NCBI GenBank assembly: GCA_949293985.1
Contig: CASFFN010000016.1
Span: 48,256 to 112,255, forward strand
Reading direction: 5' to 3'
DNA from: an uncultured Eubacteriales bacterium
GTDB lineage: Bacteria; Bacillota; Clostridia; Oscillospirales; Oscillospiraceae
Length of the DNA: 64,000 nucleotides
Position numbers and translations under genes: made by a program. This document shows, in pieces, positions 58,522-64,000 of the stretch. The notes beneath the pieces were generated by a model that searched no databases, was not told the origin of the DNA, and saw only the letters and a list, made by a program, of their open reading frames with translations. How positions within the stretch are numbered: position 1 is the stretch's first letter; the number at the start of each line of letters is the position of its first letter.

Positions 58522-58899
58522 ATGATTGCCGCCTTTTTGCTGCTCTTTGGCAGCATTTTTTACCCTTTGCAGCTGTCCCCCGGAAGCTTTCCCCAGCCCT
58601 TGACCCGGCAGGAGGAGGAGCGGTATGTCCGTCTGGCCGCCCAAGGGGATTTGGAGGCCCGGAACATCCTCATTTCCCACAATCTCCGGCTGGTGGCCCA
58701 CATTATGAAAAAGTACTACGCCCAGGCCTCCGACCAGGAGGATTTGATCTCCATCGGCACCATCGGCCTGATCAAGGGGATTACCACCTTCAAGCCCGAC
58801 AAAGGGGTACGCCTGGCCACCTATGCCGCCCGGTGCGTGGAAAATGCTACCCTCACACCAGCGACTTTAAGAGTTGGCAGCTTGCACCCCAAGGCTTAA
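58522..58899 (+). pseudogene. sigK: sigK 5' part, interrupted after codon 108
   Basis: 125-codon frame from the ATG at 58522, with GGAGGTGAAGCGGT upstream. Residues 1-20 ([18 protein letters not shown]) are the hydrophobic pro-sequence; [16 protein letters not shown] and [19 protein letters not shown], then [17 protein letters not shown] and [14 protein letters not shown] are sigma region 1.2-2 of the mother-cell factor SigK. After Cys-Val-Glu-Asn the family continues Glu-Ile-Leu-Met; here it reads [12 protein letters not shown] and stops. No other frame resumes the protein. Regions 2.4 to 4 are absent from the window. The break point matches the skin insertion in B. subtilis sigK, so this is probably a gene split by a removable element rather than a dead gene. 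Confidence 0.85.
58843..58847. other. Left junction of the sigK intervening element
   Basis: The coding match ends at GAAAATG (58840-58846). In B. subtilis the skin recombination core is remembered as AATGA, inside the codons for Glu-Asn-Glu; here the bases are AATGC. Sequence after this point is accessory DNA. The right junction lies outside the window. Confidence 0.6.
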
Positions 58900-59030
58900 A
58901 ACGGCCCGTTTGGCGCATTTTGGGCCGGTTGTCGGTTGATTTGTATGTCCTTTCCCAGACACAGAATTCTATTGTAAGGTATGCACCTCTATACATACAT
59001 AGTTTCGTACTGTGCGCCCCACGGAAGATT

Positions 59031-59459
59031 TTGGAGGCTACCCAGTTCAATCAGCGGTATCGCAGATACGAAGAAATTGAAAGTGTCCCGGACAGGCTCC
59101 GCTGGTGCAGACACAGTAAGGGCTTGATGCAGGTGGAGGTTGCGGACAAGGTGGGAATGACCCACAGTGTTTACAAGGCCATTGAGGAAGGCTTCACACA
59201 ACATATTGATCCGGAGAAGGTAGAGCGACTGGCGCAGTTCTATGACGTTCCGGTAACAGATTTCTTGGATGAATTCAACCACTTCCTTTACGATGGGCAA
59301 GCCAACCGCATCCGGGCATACCGGGAATCTTTTGGCCTGGGCAAGAAACCATTTGCAAGGAAAATGGGCATACCTGTCCGCTGTTTGCAGGAATGGGAGA
59401 GTGGCAGAAAGGTTATCAGCATAAAATGCTGGGAGCGGCATTTTAAGGGTAGGGCATAG
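59031..59459 (+). CDS. Helix-turn-helix protein of the accessory element (start uncertain)
   Basis: 142 residues if the TTG at 59031 is used. The recognisable protein begins NQRYRRYEEIESVPDRLRW and has two HTH-like parts: GLMQVEVADKVGMTHSVYKA at about 35-55 and PFARKMGIPVRCLQEWES near the C-terminus. Both resemble Cro/CI-type domains. GGAGG at 59033-59037 lies 8 bases before a TTC (59046-59048) that occupies the place where a start codon would be expected, directly before AAT-CAG-CGG. A start mutation is possible, so the gene may be impaired. It is read in the same direction as sigK. Confidence 0.62.
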   Translation: MEATQFNQRYRRYEEIESVPDRLRWCRHSKGLMQVEVADKVGMTHSVYKAIEEGFTQHIDPEKVERLAQFYDVPVTDFLDEFNHFLYDGQANRIRAYRESFGLGKKPFARKMGIPVRCLQEWESGRKVISIKCWERHFKGRA

Positions 59460-59483
59460 AAATAGCAGGGAATAGACTTTCCA

Positions 59484-59711
59484 TCAAGTCTGTTCCCTGC
59501 TTCTTTCTTTAACGGTTTCGATAACCGCATCCAAAAGCTCCAGTTTCTGGCTTGTGGGGCAGTTCAGCGATTTGATCCGCTGGGTTACTGCTGTGGCGTG
59601 GACATCGGACACCCGTTTCGCCAGCTCTAACTGGCCTTCTTCGGTTTTGGGGTAATACACGATCAAGTTGATCGGCGCCATGCTTCGGATAACGGTCACC
59701 TCCTTGGGCAC
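59484..59711 (-). pseudogene. Small conserved mobile-element protein, 5' end probably missing
   Basis: 75 codons from a GTG at 59711, including VTVIRSMAPINLIVYYPKTE and AVTQRIKSLNCPTSQKLELL. It resembles small uncharacterised proteins carried on integrative elements of gut Firmicutes. The reading continues upstream of the GTG as YSGQ but meets a stop after about 10 codons, and no ribosome binding site precedes the GTG; an ATG at 59681 has AAGGAGGTGA but too far away. The 5' end was probably lost by rearrangement. It is convergent with the HTH gene. Confidence 0.5.
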
Positions 59712-59800
59712 TTGCCCGGAATACTGGAAAACCTAAGATGTCGATTGCTGTCGCTTCTTATCGAAAATATGTTTGAAATTTGTTTACACATTTTCTAATG

Positions 59801-59806
59801 TATAAT
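59801..59806 (+). promoter_or_regulatory. Probable -10 box for the STAND gene
   Basis: TATAAT at 59801-59806; the region at -35 is only AT-rich (ATTTGT, 17 bases upstream). A hairpin CCCTTATTATAAGGG (59831-59845) and the left inverted repeat lie in the leader before the gene. Confidence 0.5.
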
Positions 59807-59861
59807 GGAGTCATCTAAGGTGTTTTTGTACCCTTATTATAAGGGAAACGCAGGAGGTTTG

Positions 59862-59889
59862 CATTGAACGCCAATTGAGCGGAAATTGA
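59862..59889 (+). repeat. Left copy of a 28-base inverted repeat around the STAND gene
   Basis: CATTGAACGCCAATTGAGCG then GAAATTGA. The reverse complement of the right copy (62254-62281) is identical except for one base (GCG-G versus GCG-C). The left copy lies between a ribosome-binding-like AGGAGG and the STAND ATG. It contains ATTGAGC twice. Confidence 0.85.
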
Positions 59890-59907
59890 GCAAAAGGGAG
59901 TGAAGAA

Positions 59908-62205
59908 ATGGAACGATTGGATTTTGCATCGGTGATGACGGTGCTACGGCGCAATATCCCCGATGAAAACTTTGGCAATCAGGCTGATTTTTTGGATTCA
60001 CTGTTTATGGATCTGGGATTCAGTCCCCAGACGGCAATGGAATTTGACCAGGGACAGGTCTGCCGGTGGATCAATGGCTTGGCACGGTTGAGTCCCACGA
60101 TTATAAGCTTCTACCAGGAGAAAGATAATCAATGGAAGCTGGTTCGGAGAATTAAAGAGCGGTTACTGCCTATCATGCCGGACAGCGCCATGGCAGCTCA
60201 GGAACTGTATGACCTTGTGCTACAGGCTCCCAATGTGTCCCCGCAAAAGAAAATGGAACTGACGGACGGCTATACATTCGAGGACGATAACGATGAAGCA
60301 ATCTTCATCATGGAAATCCTATGCCTTGCTATGCAGCTTCGTTTCGAGAAGCGTGATGTACGGAAGAAGCAGCTTCTGACACCGGGCAATCTGTCCCCAG
60401 CAGTGGTGGACTATATTTTCGATACCGACATTCCCCGGCCTTGCCGGTGGTTCCTTGGGCGGGAACAGGAGGTGGAACAGCTCCATGCGCTGATGGTAGA
60501 TCACAGCAAGGTTTTTCTGCATGGCATTCCCGGTATTGGTAAGAGTGAGCTTGCAAAGGCGTATGCAAAACAGTACGGCAAAGAGTACACCAATGTCATC
60601 TATGTCAACTACCTCGGAGATCTGAAGCAGGCGGTGATTGATCTTGACTTTGCGGACGATCTGCCGGACGAAAGTGACGATACCAGGTTCAAGCGGCATA
60701 ACCGCTTTCTGCGCAGTCTGCGGGAAGATACGCTGCTGATCGTGGATAATTTCAATGTCACCGTATCCCAGGATCAGTTCCTGTATGTGATGCTGAAGTA
60801 CCGTTGCAGAATTCTATTCACCACCCGCAGCCGATATGAGAATCATATCTCGCTTGAGGTGGGTGAATTGAACCCGGACACCTTGGTGGAACTGATGGGC
60901 AAGTTCTTCCCGGAAACGGAGAAAAAGCAGGATGAAATCATCCAGATTATTGATTTGCTCCACGGACATACCTTCGCCGTAGAACTGGCGGCAAGGCTAC
61001 TGGCAAACGGTTTGCTGAAACCCAAGGCGCTGCTGGATAAACTGGAAAGGGAAACAGCCGCTCTGGATGCAGAAGATAAGATCGGTACCACCAAAGACGG
61101 CAGAAACAGGAAAGCTACCTACTATGACCATATTCATAGTCTGTTTTCTTTCTATAAGCTCGCAGGCAGTGAACAGGAGATTATGCGCTGCATGACTCTC
61201 ATTCCTGCCAATGGCATTTCCTCCAGACGGTTTGCGGTATGGATGGATCAGCAGAACATGAATACCATCAATGATCTGATGGAGATGGGATTTATTCACC
61301 CGAAGAACAATCGGGAGATTCTGCTGCACCCCATGATCCGTGAGATTGCGGTGGAGGAACTGAAACCCTCTGTTCGCAGCTGCTCTGTGCTGCTTGACAG
61401 CTTGCAGGAGATCAGTCTGATGCACGGTCTGGAATTTATGAATAACAAGCAGGTATTCCATACCGTTGAAAGTATCATCACAACGGTCAAAAAGGACGAT
61501 ACTGCCCGGTATTTGCTGTTCCTGGAAAATGTATTCCAGTATATGGACAAGTACCGTTATGAATCCGGGATGCAGGCGATCATCGACGAAATGACGGCAA
61601 TACTGGCAGATAGTTCTGTTGGCACATCCGCTGACCGGGCCTGCCTGCTGGATGCTCGTGCGGTGTTGGAAAAGAACCCCAAAAAGCAAATCGAATTGGC
61701 ACAGGAGGCAATCCGGGTATTGGGTGAAGTCTATCCCGGCAATGCTCATCTTGCGGCAAATCTACACGCAAATTTGGGTGCATTGTATCACAAAGCTGGA
61801 CTCATAGATCTTGCAAAGCCCTACATGGAGCAGGGGGTACGCCTGCTGGAAGAATACAACTTGACTGGCTACCATGATAGCGTGACGCAGATCTGCAATT
61901 ACGCAGCGCTTCTGACCGACATGGGCGAACCCCAGCGAGCCTATTCTGCACTCTTGAAGCTGGCACGGAAGGTGCAGGAACTCAATTCCGATCAGTGCCT
62001 GGATTATGGCTTGATCCAGCAAGTTATGGGAAGCATTTGCGTGGTAAAGGGTGATACGGCCCAGGCGCAGCTCCACCATCGGCGAGCCATGGCAATTTTT
62101 GAAATGGTCTTTGAGGATGAACCGGCACTCCTGGAGCAGAAGCGGCAGGAAATCGGGCAGGCAGCACTTGTCAGCAGACAGAAAAATCAAAAACTACTTG
62201 TATAA
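59908..62205 (+). CDS. STAND NTPase with NB-ARC-like core and TPR-like C-terminus
   Basis: 765 residues from the ATG at 59908 (MERLDFASVMTVLRRNIPD), AAGGGAG upstream. N-terminal helical part about 1-180 with no recognised effector; NTPase core with FLGREQEVEQL (about 182), Walker A HGIPGIGKSELAKAYAK (206-213), Walker B TLLIVDNF (275-282), sensor RILFTTRSRY (301-310) and GHTFAVELAARLLA (about 353), the counterpart of GLPLAL. Winged-helix-like part to about 490, then TPR-like helices (LHANLGALYHKAGLIDLAKP). STAND proteins act as switches in regulation, cell death and phage defence. It is visibly less GC-rich than the housekeeping genes and sits between 28-base inverted repeats, suggesting transfer as a cassette. 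Confidence 0.88.
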   Translation: MERLDFASVMTVLRRNIPDENFGNQADFLDSLFMDLGFSPQTAMEFDQGQVCRWINGLARLSPTIISFYQEKDNQWKLVRRIKERLLPIMPDSAMAAQELYDLVLQAPNVSPQKKMELTDGYTFEDDNDEAIFIMEILCLAMQLRFEKRDVRKKQLLTPGNLSPAVVDYIFDTDIPRPCRWFLGREQEVEQLHALMVDHSKVFLHGIPGIGKSELAKAYAKQYGKEYTNVIYVNYLGDLKQAVIDLDFADDLPDESDDTRFKRHNRFLRSLREDTLLIVDNFNVTVSQDQFLYVMLKYRCRILFTTRSRYENHISLEVGELNPDTLVELMGKFFPETEKKQDEIIQIIDLLHGHTFAVELAARLLANGLLKPKALLDKLERETAALDAEDKIGTTKDGRNRKATYYDHIHSLFSFYKLAGSEQEIMRCMTLIPANGISSRRFAVWMDQQNMNTINDLMEMGFIHPKNNREILLHPMIREIAVEELKPSVRSCSVLLDSLQEISLMHGLEFMNNKQVFHTVESIITTVKKDDTARYLLFLENVFQYMDKYRYESGMQAIIDEMTAILADSSVGTSADRACLLDARAVLEKNPKKQIELAQEAIRVLGEVYPGNAHLAANLHANLGALYHKAGLIDLAKPYMEQGVRLLEEYNLTGYHDSVTQICNYAALLTDMGEPQRAYSALLKLARKVQELNSDQCLDYGLIQQVMGSICVVKGDTAQAQLHHRRAMAIFEMVFEDEPALLEQKRQEIGQAALVSRQKNQKLLV

Positions 62206-62206
62206 C

Positions 62207-62252
62207 GAATGAGAGCGAGGTTCCGCAAAAAGGAATCTCGCTCATTCTTTTT
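62207..62252 (+). terminator. Terminator of the STAND gene
   Basis: GAATGAGAGCGAGGTTCC pairs with GGAATCTCGCTCATTC, then TTTTT. It begins one base after the stop and ends just before the right inverted repeat. Confidence 0.88.
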
Positions 62253-62253
62253 G

Positions 62254-62281
62254 TCAATTTGCGCTCAATTGGCGTTCAATG
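62254..62281 (-). repeat. Right copy of the 28-base inverted repeat
   Basis: TCAATTTGCGCTCAATTGGC then GTTCAATG. Complement of the left copy at 59862-59889 with one mismatch. The outer flanks are also similar (GAGGT..TTTG on both sides when read inward), so the repeat may extend further in degenerate form. Confidence 0.85.
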
Positions 62282-62287
62282 TCAAAA

Positions 62288-62478
62288 CCACCTCTTTTTG
62301 ATAAGATTTAGGGGCAGGGGGAAACTCCGGCAATGAATCTATCAAAGGAGGAGTCTGCAAATAAAAAGTCAAGCCCTAAATGAAGAAAATTTTTGCAACG
62401 AGCAGTGCCGCAAAAAGGGTATAGCAAAGCTGCCGGTGAACCAGAGCGTTCATCGGCCGGGTGGATAGCCGCTGTAAA
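62288..62478 (+). other. Intergenic DNA between the right repeat and IS110, folded segment
   Basis: TTTGATAAGATT (62297-62308) can pair with AATCTATCAAA (62337-62347) around a GC-rich loop with ggggcagggggaaactcc; ATTTAGGGGC can instead pair with GCCCTAAAT (62374-62382). An AGGAGGAG lies at 62349-62356 with no coding frame of note behind it. It may be a small structured RNA or the end of an older element. The rest, to 62478, probably includes the right end of the IS110 copy; nothing else seen. Confidence 0.4.
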
Positions 62479-63714
62479 TCAGTTATCTTCTGGGGCAGCT
62501 TCAGCCGGTGCGTCAAGCTTTGCCATGCACTCTTTGACCCGGGCGTAGTAGATCCGCAGGAACTTGTTGGCCCCCGCTGTCATGTAGACATAGTAGGGTT
62601 TGCCCTCCGCACGTTTCTTGTCCAGGAACTGGTACACGGCCTCGTCGGCGGGGCTGAGGCGGAGGTAGATGGTCATGATCTGAAAGAGCGTTTTCCGTAG
62701 ATGGGGCGACCCACGCTTTGTAGAAGGGTTGCTTTTACTGTCCTTCTTGCCGGACTGGTCAATCTCCGGATCAATGCCCGCAAAGCCTACAAGAGAGCTT
62801 CTCCGGGGGTAATTCCGAATGTCCCCAATCTCAGCCATCAGCTGAGCAGCCGTGGTTTCGCCAACGCCGTACATGGCATGTACAGTTTCAAACTCCGGCA
62901 GTTCCCTTGCCAAACGCACCATCTCGGCCCGAACAGCGGCCAGCAGCTCATTCATTGCGGTCAGCTCCTTTGCAGCCGTCTGGATTAGCAGCTTGGTATT
63001 GTTGTTCTTAGGCAGGGTGACGATGTGTCCCAGGCTCTCTATGTATATGTCAGAAGCCTTGGCGGAGGAGAAGTTGTAGCCCATACGCTTGCACCACTTC
63101 TGATAGCGTTCTGTAAAAGCCTTCTCGCTGGCCCAGCTGATACATTCGCAGTGCCAGAAGGTTGTGACAAAGTCCACCCACTTCTGATGTCCGTCTGCCC
63201 GCTCCGGACTGGAGAAAAGCTCGTTGACACCAGGAAACACCTTGTCGGTCAGAGAGATGAGATTGCTTTGCAGGGCGACGCTGGACTTCATGTAGAGATT
63301 GTACTGGCGGCTAAAAATTTTCAGTTGTTGTCTTACAGAATCCATAGGTGTATATTCTCGCAATTCTGTCCAATGGTCAAGTGTGAATTTCGCAATTTTC
63401 AAAGAATCTTTTTGGTCGTTCTTGACCTTGCGGACAGTTCCACCGGTGCAATAGCCGTGGATAGCCAATGGATTGATTACGGAAACATAAATTCCATGTT
63501 CATGCAGCTCCTGGGCAACAGGCTCATGGTATCGACCGGTTGCTTCCATGACGACTCTGGTATTTTCACCCAGAGCAAGAATCTGATATGCCAGCCGCTC
63601 CAGGCTGACAGCATCGTGAAGGACATCGACTGGTGTCTGGACGATCTCACCCATAGGCCGGAGAATTGCCACCGTGCTCTTGCCTTTGGACACATCGATA
63701 CCAACAGCGTTCAT
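62479..63714 (-). CDS. IS110-family transposase
   Basis: 411 residues from the ATG at 63714 (MNAVGIDVSKGKSTVAILR), AGGAGGTATTT upstream. N-terminal DEDD RuvC-like domain: Asp7 in GIDVSKG, Glu in VVMEATGRYHEP, and VKNDQKDSLKIA. C-terminal transposase_20 domain with VGETTAAQLMAEIGDI, GFAGIDPEIDQSG containing the catalytic-serine region, and KRGSPHLRKTLFQI. Length and domains are complete, so it is probably active. IS110 elements use a bridge RNA from the flanking non-coding end. Confidence 0.93.
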   Translation of the reverse strand: MNAVGIDVSKGKSTVAILRPMGEIVQTPVDVLHDAVSLERLAYQILALGENTRVVMEATGRYHEPVAQELHEHGIYVSVINPLAIHGYCTGGTVRKVKNDQKDSLKIAKFTLDHWTELREYTPMDSVRQQLKIFSRQYNLYMKSSVALQSNLISLTDKVFPGVNELFSSPERADGHQKWVDFVTTFWHCECISWASEKAFTERYQKWCKRMGYNFSSAKASDIYIESLGHIVTLPKNNNTKLLIQTAAKELTAMNELLAAVRAEMVRLARELPEFETVHAMYGVGETTAAQLMAEIGDIRNYPRRSSLVGFAGIDPEIDQSGKKDSKSNPSTKRGSPHLRKTLFQIMTIYLRLSPADEAVYQFLDKKRAEGKPYYVYMTAGANKFLRIYYARVKECMAKLDAPAEAAPEDN

Positions 63715-64000
63715 TTGAAATACCTCCTGATTGATAAAAATCATGGCGACCGCCTTTTCCTCATTGCCTGTTCAATCTCCTGGTCATTTACACGAACGCA
63801 CCGTAAAGGCGGTGGGACAACCTGCTTAAATCGAATGCTGCGAATGAAAGAGGCGGCTGACTGACTCCTTTGCGAGCGTGTAAGCTCAAGGTCAATAGCG
63901 TCAGACCATTTACTCTTCCATTCTAACAGCTTCGGCAACAAGATGGAAATAGACACGGCTGGCTGCCGTGCCTATCACCTAAACTATATTGTAGGAGGTC
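63715..64000 (-). mobile_element. Upstream (left) end of the IS110 element with candidate bridge RNA
   Basis: 286 bases before the transposase gene without a convincing gene; a 71-codon frame (63741-63956) has no ribosome binding site and no known family. On the minus strand there is a hairpin with stem CACGGC/GCCGTG (about 63956-63973) and further short stems. In IS110-group elements this position encodes the bridge RNA that selects donor and target. The exact element border is not visible. Confidence 0.5.

Noticed and set aside
58522..58899. sigK fragment as a simple frameshift
   Set aside because: All three frames after 58846 were read and none continues the SigK protein, so the change is an insertion or rearrangement, not a base slip.
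58422..59459. 345-codon frame joining sigK-region DNA with the HTH gene
   Set aside because: Its first half is an out-of-frame reading of sigK; only the part from about 59031 resembles a protein family.
63741..63956. 71-codon minus-strand frame before the IS110 transposase
   Set aside because: No ribosome binding site and no family; the position fits the non-coding end that carries the bridge RNA.

Overview
The window is GC-rich chromosomal DNA from a Gram-positive anaerobe of the class Clostridia, most likely an Oscillospiraceae/Ruminococcaceae-type gut bacterium. The evidence is a Firmicutes-type S10 ribosomal protein operon, a recJ-rel-dtd-hemZ cluster, an HU/RqcP pair, a T-box and a Mn2+ riboswitch, CO dehydrogenase/acetyl-CoA synthase genes, strong AGGAGG ribosome binding sites, sigma-A promoters with 17-base spacers, and sporulation-linked genes (ytvI, a SpoVB/YabM-like flippase, sigK). 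No rRNA, tRNA or CRISPR array was seen.

Layout. 1-5.4 kb: first part of the S10 operon on the minus strand (rpsJ to rpsQ, which runs off the window) behind a promoter and a leader of about 260 nt. 5.5-14.4 kb: housekeeping and regulatory genes (DUF1846, DUF1292, ArsC/Spx-like, DegV, a sensor kinase/response regulator/HAD operon, a P-loop protein, pgi). 14.9-25.5 kb: rqcP-hup, then a long minus-strand run recJ-rel-dtd-MBL hydrolase-hemZ-amidohydrolase-flippase. 26-36 kb: ytvI, an ACT-domain protein with an ACT-less aspartokinase, an XRE/TPR regulator, a membrane protein, a T-box-controlled stand-alone trpB, a HAD phosphatase, and a cation P-type ATPase under a yybP-ykoY riboswitch. 36-39 kb: a sigma factor fused to a membrane segment and an external domain, and a ZIP transporter. 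39.5-44.8 kb: a 1765-residue secreted GH84 enzyme. 45-52 kb: an ABC exporter, a DUF4430/ECF S-component pair, an amino-sugar operon (beta-helix protein, glmM, inositol phosphatase), and a small phage-like cluster with paired operators. 52.6-57.5 kb: cooS-cooC-acsB. 57.7-64 kb: a phosphoribosyltransferase, then sigK cut after codon 108 and replaced by mobile DNA (HTH gene, small ORF, STAND NTPase between 28-base inverted repeats, IS110).

The most striking finding is the sigK break. The mother-cell sigma factor gene stops matching its family right after the Cys-Val-Glu-Asn codons of region 2, the place where the B. subtilis skin element interrupts sigK. The DNA that follows looks like an accessory element carrying a STAND ATPase. 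This suggests a skin-type element that could be removed during sporulation; its other end, its recombinase and the 3' half of sigK would lie beyond the window.

A second theme is non-coding repeats in the intergenic spaces. There is a MITE of about 150 bp with inverted ends and TNA target duplications (three copies, one visibly inserted into another repeat), a palindromic repeat built on CTCCCTCCGGGAGGGAG, and a family built on CCGCCCGGTATCG. Regulatory RNA and promoters are well preserved; most operons have a recognisable sigma-A promoter and an intrinsic terminator.
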